Shown: one piece after another, positions 1 to 9,207 of the stretch
Layout of the letters: the number at the start of each line of letters is the position of its first letter
How positions within the stretch are numbered: the first letter of the stretch is position 1
Source: Symsagittifera roscoffensis
Taxonomy: Eukaryota; Xenacoelomorpha; Acoela; Convolutidae
Direction: 5' to 3'
Length of the DNA stretch: 64,000 bases
Assembly (NCBI RefSeq): GCF_963678635.1
Contig: NC_087069.1
Coordinates: 20,680,660 to 20,744,659, forward strand
Program-made: the position numbers and the translations under genes
The notes under the pieces: model-generated
Database searches by the model: none
Told to the model about the DNA's origin: nothing
The model's input: only the letters and a program-made list of their open reading frames with translations

Positions 1-873
1 TGTAGTTTCAATAATTTTTTATTCAGTATTGGAAAAAAATACCCGTGAAAATTGAATAGCTAATTTTGGCTCTTCAAAAGTTTTTCAGTGGGTGTCAAAC
101 CGTTGAACTAGGTGGCCACGGTAAAAATTTTAAAAGATTTTTTGCAAGTATTTTTCTCTTTGGTAAATTGTATAGATATTCTAACTATTTGTTAAAAATC
201 AATGTTTGTGGTTCGGTTGCTAAATGGCCCTGCTCTATGTCTGATATTTTTCATGTGACCTAAACTTAAAGGACTAATTTTTGCATGCTCAATTTAAAAA
301 TTTAGTCTGTAAGTTATATTGAAATGTCAAAGGCAAATAAAATTCACTTTGAGTCACAGAGCACTTCCATTTAGGCAACCTAAACTTAAATTTGAATTTT
401 CAACAAAAAGTATTTTACAATTTATTAAAATAAGAAAAACTTGCTAAAAAACTTGCGTCAAAATTTACATCGTGGCAACCTGGCTCACCGGTTTGTCACC
501 CACTGAAAGGCGTATTGTAAAAACGCCTGGATAAATTAAATAAGCATAAGCTGTGGGCTAGAATGCTGTAAGAATCATTGTCAAAAACTTGTTCTGTACT
601 TAAAAGAATGTAGTTGAGTTTTTTAAAATAAATTCAATACATTAGTGGGAAAAACTTAAGTATAAGAGCGGGTATAATCAAGCAAATTTTTAAAACCAGA
701 ACTGACATTTTTTGTTCAATTTCATTAATCAAATTTTAGAAAAATTTTCACCATCATTTTGCTGAACAAAAGCAATTGGTAGGAAATATTTGAAAAAGTT
801 TTGCAAGTTTTTTCATGCTAAAATCGCACAGTGCATGAAAATAGTAAAGATTCATTCTTAAACTCACTGTTAC
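1..873. other. Non-coding, left edge
   Basis: I see no supported exon here on either strand. The sequence is AT-rich with short A and T runs. The claudin-like gene (minus strand) must continue into this stretch or beyond position 1, because its second exon ends at 874 in mid-protein, but I could not recognise a third exon. Confidence 0.4.
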
Positions 874-975
874 TGAGCGAAAATTAAAGAAGCAAAGAAA
901 CCAAATATCATTAAAAAAAGAAGGCGAATGGCTCCTAACTTTTGCGCAGTTGTTGAAAGCGTCATTTTCGAGATG
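874..975 (-). CDS. Claudin/PMP22-like protein, exon 2 (TM2)
   Basis: Candidate second exon of the gene starting at 5593. The acceptor is a T-rich tract ending in ctag at 976-977, and the donor is GTAACA starting at 873. It enters in phase 2, exactly what exon 1 leaves, and the junction codon becomes Cys. It encodes about 34 residues: a short polar stretch with a Gln-Lys...Arg pattern, then one strongly hydrophobic segment (LLFLMIFGFFASLIFA), where claudins have their second membrane helix. If not spliced, it reads straight into TAA after FAQ. The remaining helices are not visible. The join to exon 1 across 4.4 kb is inference supported by phase and topology. Confidence 0.45.
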
Positions 976-1454
976 CTAGCCAAAAAAACTATCTCGCAGA
1001 TTTTAGGAAAAACAGTTTGGTGCTGTTTCACCTGAAAACCATAGTATGTTCCAGACCGCAAAAGTTACGGTTTTTATATCGCCTTTTTTTGCGTTTGACC
1101 ACAGAAGGAAAACATTTAAAGCGGCAAAAAAAATTGGTTTTCCCTCCATAGCATTGGTTGTTCAGCAAGAACTTAAAGATTACAAAAAATCACAACGCCA
1201 AAAATTGAACGTAGTGCAAATGGATAGATAAAAAAAATCTTAGAACGGATATTTTGGTTTGAAACTGCATATTTAAGGAAAAAATTTATTGCGGTAAAAA
1301 TCCGTTATTTCTTCATCGATAAGCAAAAACAGTTACCAAAATGGCAATTTTGGAAGTATTTTATGCTCTGGTGTCATCTAAGGCATTCAACTAAAAAATA
1401 GTATTTTAGAAAAAAATAATGAAATGAGTAAATCACATACGTTAAGTTTTCAGA

Positions 1455-2030
1455 CACAAAGCAGTGCCACTTTGGTAACAGCATCCCGAATTTGGATTTT
1501 CAACAAATAATTTAATTATCAGTAGAATCACCCAAAATGAATAATTGTTGCGAGTGAAATCTGTTGCCAAAATGACACAAAGCAGTGCCAATTTGGTAAC
1601 AGCATCCCGAATTTGGATTTTCAACAAATAATTTAATTATCAGTAGAATCACCCAAAATGAATAATTGTTGCTAGTGAAATTTGTTGCCAAAGTGACACA
1701 AAGCAGTGCCATTTTGGTAACAGCATCCCGAATTTGGATTTTCAACAAATAATTTAATTATCAGTAGAATCACCCAAAATGAATAATTGTTGCGAGTGAA
1801 ATCTGTTGCCAAAGTGACAAAAAGCAGTGCCACTTTGGTAACGGCATCCCGAATTTGGATTTTCAACAAATAATTTAATTATCAGTAGAATCACTCAAAA
1901 GAATAATTGTTGCGAGTGAAATCTATTGCCAAAGTGACACAAAGCAGTGCCACTTTGGCAACAGCATCCCGAATTTGGATTTTCAACAAATAATTTAAAT
2001 ATCAGTTGCGAGTAAAATCAGTTGATATTC
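1455..2030. repeat. Tandem repeat, 120-121 bp unit, about 4.7 copies
   Basis: The anchor CACAAAGCAGTGCC recurs at 1455, 1576, 1697, 1818 (one base changed) and 1938, giving spacings of 121, 121, 121 and 120. Copies differ by only a few substitutions and one small deletion near 1900, so the array is young. Short ORFs in it are frame by-products, since the unit is not a multiple of three throughout. The lack of short direct repeats with unique spacers excludes CRISPR. Confidence 0.93.
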
Positions 2031-3840
2031 AAACCCTGGATACCAGATTTTTCGCCCAATAAACCATTTTGACGAAAAAAAGCAGCAACTCAATTTTTAC
2101 AGTTTTTTTCACAAAACTAATTGAAAAAATTTTAAATTATGCTTCGCCGAAACCTTGCTGGCAGACGTTAACAAATATAGCCAATCAAAAAATGATCACC
2201 AAAAAGTCATCCTACATAAAAATTGGAGAAAAAAGTCAAGCAACCAATGTTTTTCAAGAGTGTGCTACTGTTTATCTTTTCATTGCATACTGACAAATCA
2301 CATGTTTTTGAAATTGTTTGAACAACTTGAAACTGCAAAAACCATCCAAGAACTTCAGAAAATTACCAGGTTTTTTATTTGACTTTTCCGTCAGGAAATA
2401 TTTTTTTTAGAAAGATTTTCAGTTACGCGACCTTAGATTTGATTCATTTTTGAAAGTTATCCAAAAAATGAAAAAACTATGGTTCAAAATTTTACAAATT
2501 ACGCTTCGGATTTCCTGAAAGTTTTTTTTGCTACCTGTTTTTTTATTTATTTGATGTCGAAAACATAATTGTAGCCACTAAATTCTAATAAATTTACTGT
2601 AAGGAAGTTACGTTTATCCTATTCTTAATTTGTTAAGTTGCGTTACTGTTTTTTTTTCAACTTTAAACGAGCTAAACCATTCAGCTTAATACTTTTAGGA
2701 TAATACCTATGTTCAATAAAAAAATTGAATTGATGCCAAATCAGTTTTATGCTGGCAAAAATGCCTTGAGATACACTGCCAGCCATCACTAGCAAGAAAT
2801 AGTATCTGTACGTTTCTCTCATTTCATAGAAATAGTTACTCAAAAGAAATGTCGCTCCGCAATTTTTGACGTAACAAAATCAAAAATTAACTTAGAGAGG
2901 TGGTCTCGACAGACCACTTGAAATCTATACTGGGTGAAATTGAAAACGCATCATCAAATTTCGCTCGTTTTTTCCTCAAAAAAATGGCTGAAGAAATCAT
3001 ACAAACTCCTGTTTTTCAATTAAATTTGATAATATTTCAGCCCCTAATCATCATTTGTTTCCTTTCCAAAATGATTTTTCTTATAAACTTGGAAAGAAGG
3101 TTAAGCCTGATGTTATCCAGTAAACCCCAGTTGTGATCCAAAAATAAAATGTATGTGTTTTGCTTGTCCATCAGTTATATTTTGTTTATTGGTTTGAATA
3201 AGACAAATATTTTCCAGAACTGTGAAAAACTTGGGGTATTTAAAATAATTCAGAAATTGGGCCAAGTATAACAAATGCCATGCTCAAAAATAAATTCTAG
3301 GCCTGTCATCAAATCTATTAAGCAAGTCACTATCTATTAAAACAACGATATGGACTTTACAAAAATCTCAAAATTTTAATCTTGAAAATCTTTTTTGTCT
3401 CATCGAAGGTTGCTGTTGCTTTTTCAATGGCGTCAAGTATACTTGAAGGTCTTCAATTAGATAAAAAGAAAAATCTAAGCTATTATTCGTTAGGTTCCCG
3501 CACAGAAGTTCTATGAATAGAAATCAATTACATAGGATTTTACAGTCTGTCTCTCTGAAAATTGAATTGGTTTTTACTATAGTTGATTGAAAATGGATAG
3601 TATGCTTAGTGAAATTTGATGCAAAAAAATCCATTCTTAATTGATTACTTTTAATTTTTTTCAAAAGATTTTATCGAAAGAAGTATAATCCATCATAAAC
3701 GATTATAATGGGTTATAATCGTTTTTTCAAATCTTTTTGTGAGCACTTTTTATGTATTCATATTAAATTTAAACTTGAGTTAGATACCTTGTTCTATCAC
3801 TAAATTTCAGTTTTTCCTTAAATTAAAAAGCGTTATACAC

Positions 3841-4330
3841 CAGTGGACAAAATTAAAGTCAAATTTAGGTTATACTTTCCAAAATGCCTTTATTTCATAG
3901 CCATTTGGGACAACATTCAAGTCGAATTTCATCCAAGTTTTTACATAGACCAATAGCAAAAGATTAGAATTACCCTCAATGAAATTATCAATATGAAGAC
4001 TTACCAAAACAAATCCGGGTTGGAAAGCGCCAGAAAAGGCCATATCCGGGCATATATTGATTATTTCATATAGGGTCGCTCTTATCATTTGCTATTGGTC
4101 TATGTAAAAGTTTAGCTGACTTTCGTGGAGGCGGGCGTTGAGGGACGTCAAGGGGGTTATGAGGGTTAATGGGGGGTAGGAGGAGCGTAGCGAGGGGACA
4201 TGGAGAGGAGGGAATTAAGAAAGATGAACATGAGAGTGAAAGTGTTCGTTCGCACTCGAGTTTTGCAGAAAGCGGCAAACAGTAGAGAAAAACTCATGAA
4301 AAAATTAATCCATTCTCATCCATTAATGTA
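3841..4330. repeat. Diverged copy of inverted-repeat family D
   Basis: It begins CAGTGGACAAAATTAA, matching the left end of the element at 4682. It contains a shared inverted pair: acatagaccaatagcaaa near 3941 and its reverse complement near 4090-4110. The right end is not clear; a related but altered motif occurs around 4318-4330. A G/A-rich patch around 4120-4215 (runs such as GGGGGG) sits in its right half. Confidence 0.5.
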
Positions 4331-4681
4331 CAAAAAAAGCAATTGTATTGCAAAAAATGGATTTTAATAGAATATAATGGATTTATATAGATTTTTAATA
4401 GAAAAAAAAAGATTGTGATGGATTGAAAATCTATAATGTTGCTCAAATTTGCCACGATAATCGATTATTTGGACAACCTTTTTTTCAACAGAAATCCATT
4501 AAAACGATTTTTATCCATGAAACTTTGGTGCCGGTTACCATAAATATCTGCTTCTATTTGAGAACATGAGTAGTTTTTTGGTGACCGCATTTTCACACGA
4601 GGCTTTTAACGGTTCCAAAAGAGTTCGCAGAAACAATTGAGTGCAAGGGTACTCGTTCAGGAGTATGGTCTCAAAGTAAAC

Positions 4682-5241
4682 TAGTGGACAATAAAATTAA
4701 GCGCAAATTCAAGTTTTTGCTCTACAAAAAAAAGTGTTTTCAATGTCAATTTGGACAGCACTTACTTCCATTATCAGCAAACTTTTTACATAGACCTAGA
4801 GCAAATCATCGGAGCTACCATGTATGAAGCTATCAATATTTGGTTTCAAACACTTACCTATGTAATCCGGGGCTGAAAACGGCAGTTTTCTTCTTCTACA
4901 CTAAATGTAGCAGCGATTAGTGAACTTTTTGAATAAGCGGAGTAAAAATGTTGTGAAACAATTTCAGCGAGAAAATTGAAATCATCAGTGTGAAAGTTTT
5001 TCTGAACTCGGCCGTTTGTTACTATTGCCAACGGATTGAAAAGCTGGTTTTTTCAGGCCCGAATTACATTGGTAAGTCTCTTAAACCAAATATTGATAGT
5101 TTCATAGATGGTAGCTCTAATGATTTGTTCTGAGTCTATGGGAAAATTTTCGCCGATAATCATTTTCGTTGTCCAAAAAAACATTGAAAACAGGCATTTT
5201 AGAGAGTGAACACCTCAATTTGCGCTTATTTTTGTCCATTA
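4682..5241. mobile_element. Palindromic MITE, family D
   Basis: The termini are inverted: TAGTGGACAATAAAATTAAG on the left, and on the right the complement of CACTAATGGACAAAAATAAG. The match continues inward through about 200 bp per arm: tttacatagacctagagcaa / ttgttctgagtctatgggaaa, and ctatcaatatttggttt / aaaccaaatattgatag. The element could fold into one long hairpin. It has no ORF, so it is non-autonomous and would depend on a transposase supplied elsewhere. The arms are imperfect, which suggests an old insertion. Confidence 0.8.
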
Positions 5242-5390
5242 GTGCAATTTTCAACCCTATACTAACAGTTTGCAGAATTAGTGATTCTAACTAGTGGAAA
5301 ACCAAGGATGAACTATAGAGAAGATCCTTTTTTTGTTTCTTAGGGAAAAATAGCCCCTCAAGCATTTAAAAAAATTAGTTTCAAACTAAC

Positions 5391-5593
5391 CAACCATCAT
5401 CAGACTTGTATGCACCGCAAACGCCATTCATGCATCTTCTCCACAGTCCTATTTTAAGCTCGATGACAGAGAATTTCACTGTCAGCGCATCATTTCCATT
5501 GACTAATAACGCCAATGCCAAACCGACTGCTACAAATGCTACAATTATACAGATAAAAACTACTCTAGTCTTTTCTGAAGGTCTCTCAGCCAT
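5391..5593 (-). CDS. Claudin/PMP22-like protein, exon 1
   Basis: The first exon has its ATG at 5593-5591 and encodes 67 residues plus two bases. A charged N-terminus (MAERPSEKTR) precedes one hydrophobic helix (about residues 11-31) and an extracellular-type stretch containing G49-L50-W51-x-x-C54, with a further Cys at 59. The GLWxxC signature and its spacing from the start are those of claudin, PMP22 and related four-helix junction or tetraspan proteins. The Trp that usually precedes GLW is absent, so a more distant family member is possible. The donor is GTTAGT (5390-5385), phase 2; a donor four bases upstream is an alternative. It would be an integral membrane protein at cell contacts. Confidence 0.62.
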
Positions 5594-6653
5594 AGTTTTT
5601 CTTTTTTGTTCAAATTTTTTCTCCCAAAAACGGAGTCAATTTTTTGCGTGAAATGAAAGTGCAAAAGATGAAAGAACGTGAAAAACTACCGAAAACAGTG
5701 TTGGTCACTAATTTTGATGGTGAACTGTGAAGGTTCGCTATTTTGTTCAGAAGCTAAAAAACTTCAAAAAAGTGCAACGAGATCATTCAACTTTTTGCAA
5801 TATATATTTAAGATATATACTATTAGCATTATTCTCAAAAGTGGCTGTAATGCGGCCTTCAAACTCAGGTTTTTTTGTCATTTTTTTAATACGAATCAAC
5901 AGCGTTTAGTCTCTTATCTGGCGTTACTACACAATAACCGGTGCTTATAATCATCTTTGCTCGAATTTGGCTCAAAAAGCAACATATTTGGTCTCTTGTT
6001 AAAAGATAAAAAAAGCTGCAATCGTAGAATTGCCGTTTTACTACTTTCCCGAGTAGATTTGACTTCTTGTCGCGACTCAAAGTATGTGGTAACAGTTGCC
6101 TGGGTTGCAAAGTTAACCAATTGATTAGGTTTTATACTTGTTTGGGTGCAAATGGTGGCTTGAGATAACCTAGTGACGAAGGACCAAGTAGCTCTCCCAA
6201 TTATTTTGTCTGTCTTTTTTTCGCACCATTAAGAGTAATTCAAGCTACTTGGCTTCCCGTAGAACCAATTTGATTCTATCAATTCAAATCCTTTTAGACC
6301 TGGGGTGGGGGAATTTTCAAAGAAAAGCAAAAACTTTTCATTTTTTTAATGAAAATTTCATCCTTTTTGAATCCAAACTCTTCGAAACTTAAGGGAGTCT
6401 TGTTTTTTTTAAGAAGAACTCACTGCTTAGGCTATCAGGCGCATCAGGCTAGTCTTATATTTGAACAAAATTGCTTGCTTTCTGAAAAAAAATCGGGTTA
6501 CTTCAAATTGCAGCAAAAATAAATCCGCTCAAATACATTCAGTTTTTTTTTCAAAGCTATGAAGGGAAAACGATTTTGAATTAAAGTTGAAAAGTGAAAG
6601 AAGACAACCACAATAAACTGAACAATGGGAAAAACTAACAGGTATAAATTATT
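5594..6653. other. Intergenic spacer
   Basis: This lies between the 5' end of the claudin-like gene and the 3' end of the serine-protease homologue, both on the minus strand. I see no supported coding region. Overlapping short ORFs on both strands at 5678-6120 lack domains and splice context. Confidence 0.5.
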
Positions 6654-6659
6654 TTTATT
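6654..6659 (-). terminator. Poly(A) signal of the serine-protease homologue
   Basis: On the minus strand this reads AATAAA, 77 bases downstream of the TAG stop at 6736. It is a plausible cleavage/polyadenylation signal giving a short 3' UTR. Confidence 0.6.
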
Positions 6660-6735
6660 TAAGTGATTAAAATGATTGGTGGATACAAGAATACAACAAA
6701 ACAGTTACATCAAACCGAGTTAACAAAAACTCGTT

Positions 6736-6932
6736 CTACAGCTGGTTATAATAGTAATCATAGTCGTAATCATAGTCGGGATCATCATGGTACTTGGCGT
6801 TTTCCTCAATCCAGTCCACAAACGACAATACTTTGAGGTAGACTCCTGGAGAGTGTGGTTGCCCACAGGGGAAAGGGCCCAAAAGGGCTAACCCAATAAT
6901 AGCAAAACCACAGTTGTCTGGGTTGTCCCATT
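6736..6932 (-). CDS. Serine-protease homologue, last exon
   Basis: The acceptor is ...gataag at 6934-6933, phase 1, which fits the donor of the previous exon exactly. It encodes the C-terminal third of a chymotrypsin-fold domain: a Cys-Gly strand, then PHSPGVYLKVLSFVDWI, matching the conserved PGVYxxVxxFxxWI end of trypsins. After the closing helix comes an unusual acidic, Tyr-rich tail (alternating Asp and Tyr, 17 residues from HDD to the stop). The stop TAG is at 6738-6736. Confidence 0.85.
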
Positions 6933-7139
6933 CTTATCGGAATAATTTAAAGAATTATTTGGGCCGAGAAAAAGAGCTTTTTGAAATCAACTAAGCATAA
7001 ATAGCACTAGGAAATTAAAATCTTTACTTAAAAAAAACTATAACCAATTTAACTGAGGGCAGAATTATCTAGTCTATCAATTAGCCAGCTGCTCTTGTTG
7101 ATTAACGCACTTTCTCGACCCAAAAAAGTCCCATTTTAC

Positions 7140-7254
7140 CTTCAACAGGAACAGGAGTGAACAAGGGGGCACCAGCGTCATATTCACAAAAACTCGGTCC
7201 CCCTTCTTCGTAGCCAGCACAGAGTTGAGTGTCGGCGATGCTCAATTGGTCCAA
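7140..7254 (-). CDS. Serine-protease homologue, active-site-loop exon
   Basis: The acceptor is gttttgtcag, the donor GTAAAA at 7139; it enters phase 0 and leaves phase 1. It encodes LCAGYEEGG, the standard strand before the active-site loop. In place of the GDSGGP loop it reads Y-D-A-G-A-P, so the catalytic Ser195 is Ala and two loop glycines are replaced. The residue at the base of the specificity pocket (189) aligns to Ser rather than Asp. A catalytic enzyme is therefore not expected; a binding, cofactor or decoy role like that of other protease homologues is inference. Confidence 0.85.
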
Positions 7255-7450
7255 CTGACAAAACCAAGTGCCAAATTACGTTTTTTTAATCAAAAAAACT
7301 CGATTTCACCATTTTTAAAAACCAAATTTTATAGTAGAAATGTTACTGCTCATTTACGTTCTTTATGAACCCCCCTTCACCCCGTTTGGTGCTCATAAAA
7401 AGTCTGGGGAAATTCGATTTCTTGGTACAAAATTGGCATTTTGTTTTTAC

Positions 7451-7787
7451 TTCAGCCCAATCTGCCTGGCAGACGTCACGGTTGTAAATTGGAGCTTTCG
7501 CCTCCCTCAAATCATCTTGTGGCGATAGGCTACCACCGCCGGTGCTTCCCCACCCCGCAACAACAGTGTCAATAGCCTTCATATCACTCGATGGTAACTT
7601 CACAGGGGCGACAGTCGAAGTCCAATTCAATTTTTCAGAGAGCATGATTAGTGCAATGTCGTATGCGCTCACCGTTGGAAACTCTTCGTAATTCGCCTTG
7701 TCAGCGACATTTTGTCCCGAACGGGATAATGGATGAAACAAATAGTCGGAAGCTTTTCGATCTTGTCGGTTTGATCCATAGTCTTGC
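7451..7787 (-). CDS. Serine-protease homologue, Asp102 exon
   Basis: This exon carries YDIALIML, the conserved strand with the catalytic-type Asp102, followed by PVKLPSSD and VVAGWGSTGGG, the usual trypsin order. It ends CQADWAE at a GTAAAA donor (7450). The 5' boundary is uncertain. With the acceptor at 7789-7788, the frame leading into DIAL enters in phase 2, while an overlapping frame reads a good pre-strand (DKIEKLPTI) and would need a one-base shift near 7745. The downstream phase (0) agrees with the next exon. Confidence 0.72.
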
Positions 7788-8432
7788 CTGGTGATGGACG
7801 GATTTACTTTTTACGTTGTAGTGTAAAATGGATTTCTAAGACATTTCTACGATAAAAAATTTTCAACTTTCTCTTTCACAGAAACGCTGTTTTTGGCTGT
7901 AGTGCAAGGAGAGCAAACTCATAAAAACTGACTTCTGCCAAATATTATAAGAAAAATAAGCTCAGCAGATATTTGCAAAAGAGTCAACGAACAGAAGTAA
8001 AATGAAAAACTAATTTTCACTATTCGAGTTTCAAAGAAAAAAAAATACACATTAAAGATGTTAGAATTTTTAGAGTACGGCTGTTTTTGAGTGCCAAAAT
8101 TTTTTTTCGTTATAATGGGGGGTTCTACGTAGCTAATAGCTATGACTATCAAATAAGGTTGGAATAGTTGAGCTAGTGTGCGCATTAATTTAAAACAACC
8201 GGACCTTGCGGCCTAAATTTTTACAAATAAAACTCGACACTTTTTTTCATGTTAGTTTTTTTAATGAAATTAACCTTATTTGAGTACAATGATTGAATTG
8301 GTAAATTTTCTTTTCGCTGGGCAAGCCAAAAACAAAATATTCTTTCAGCTTCTGTGTATGAATTTGCATGTACTTTGAAGTAAAAATATGACTTTAAAGA
8401 AAAGAAACAGAGAAAAAAGTATTCTTGTCGAC

Positions 8433-8633
8433 AACGCCGGCGATTATTCTCCACCCGGTCATTGCAGAATGGTCCAAACAGTGATGGGCTGTTATAATCG
8501 TCCACTCGTTGTAGATTGATCCGACGCAGTAGTCGCCTCCTTCGTATTTTTCAACGACAACTATGAAAGGATATTTGCCCAAGGGTACGAGAGTGCCGTC
8601 TACTATTTGGACAATATTTCGCTCAAAAGTGCG
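8433..8633 (-). CDS. Serine-protease homologue, N-terminal catalytic-fold exon
   Basis: The acceptor is aacttaag (AG at 8635-8634), phase 0. It encodes IVDGTLVPLGKYPF, the position of the IVGG activation site, preceded by an Arg five residues earlier (RNIVQ). Then come CVGSIYNEWTIITAHHC, with His57 in A-H-H-C instead of A-A-H-C, and WRIIAGVV. The donor is unclear: GTCGAC or GTTGTC near 8432-8435 are the only GT choices, both phase 0, and neither matches the phase of the next exon cleanly. The end given is therefore approximate. Confidence 0.72.
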
Positions 8634-9032
8634 CTTAAGTTTGAATTGAAAGCATATCGAAGAAATTAAATTCAAATGAAATTTCATGAGTATAGAAACC
8701 TCAACGAAAAAAAAAACTAAAAGAAGAAAAATTTAAAGTTCTTCATTGTACTCTATGAAGAAAACGAAATGATACAAGTTTAAACTTCCCAATTTTTTGA
8801 AAAATCTAAGATCAAAAAACGTCTCACAAAACGTCCTGTAAAATAGACAACAATCAAATGATTTTGAATTTCTGTGTTGAAAATGAAGAAAACTTTAAAT
8901 CTTATTAATTTTTGAGACAAAGAAACTTTTACACATATGGTTATTATTGCTTTTCAACACAAAAAAATGGCTAAAATGTTGGCGCAGCAGCATCAACTTC
9001 CTATAAATTTAAGATATGCTTTTCAAATCCAC

Positions 9033-9125
9033 ATTTTGGTTGCTATCAGTTTCAAATCGAAATTGATTCAAGGCGAACGCGTCAGCCGAAGCTACCAGGA
9101 AGCTCAGAAGAAAAATCTTCTCCAT
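9033..9125 (-). CDS. Serine-protease homologue, signal-peptide exon
   Basis: The ATG is at 9125-9123. It encodes 31 residues: MEKIFLLSFLVASADAFA, a typical secretory signal with a likely cleavage after the Ala-rich end, then a short polar pro-region. The donor GTGGAT follows AAT at 9033 in phase 0, matching the phase 0 acceptor at 8633. The protein should be secreted. The ORF is too short to stand out alone; it is supported by signal-peptide character, phase and a TATA motif upstream. Confidence 0.62.
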
Positions 9126-9201
9126 TATGCTTTTAAACTCGATTTATTTCACAAAATTGATGCGAAGAGAAAAAATAAGTTTTTATTCTGAGATTCTTTC
9201 A

Positions 9202-9207
9202 TTTATA
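9202..9207 (-). promoter_or_regulatory. Possible TATA box of the serine-protease homologue
   Basis: On the minus strand this reads TATAAA (context tactataaatg), 77 bases upstream of the start codon at 9125. With a usual TATA-to-start distance, it would give a 5' UTR of about 45-50 bases. Confidence 0.4.

Larger units (their letters stand above)
976..5390 (-). other. Putative intron 1 of the claudin-like gene
   Basis: This is a 4.4 kb non-coding stretch between the two claudin-like exons. It holds the 120-bp tandem array (1455-2030), an inverted-repeat element and its relative (3841-4115 and 4682-5241), and a G/A-rich purine patch around 4120-4215. No ORF here has a recognisable domain. A minus-strand ORF at 2643-2843 has one hydrophobic stretch but no splice or homology support. 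Confidence 0.4.

Noticed and set aside
1442-1869. Three short similar ORFs as a small gene family
   Set aside because: They come from the 120-bp tandem repeat and shift frame with its unit length.
1455-2030. CRISPR-like array
   Set aside because: The whole 120-bp unit is repeated with no unique spacers, and the genome is an animal's.
2643-2843. Minus-strand ORF with one hydrophobic stretch as a claudin exon
   Set aside because: It lacks matching splice sites and phase with exon 1, whereas 874-975 fits both.
4066-4278. Minus-strand Pro/Leu-rich ORF of 70 residues
   Set aside because: It lies on the G/A-rich patch in the family D relative and has no splice or domain support.
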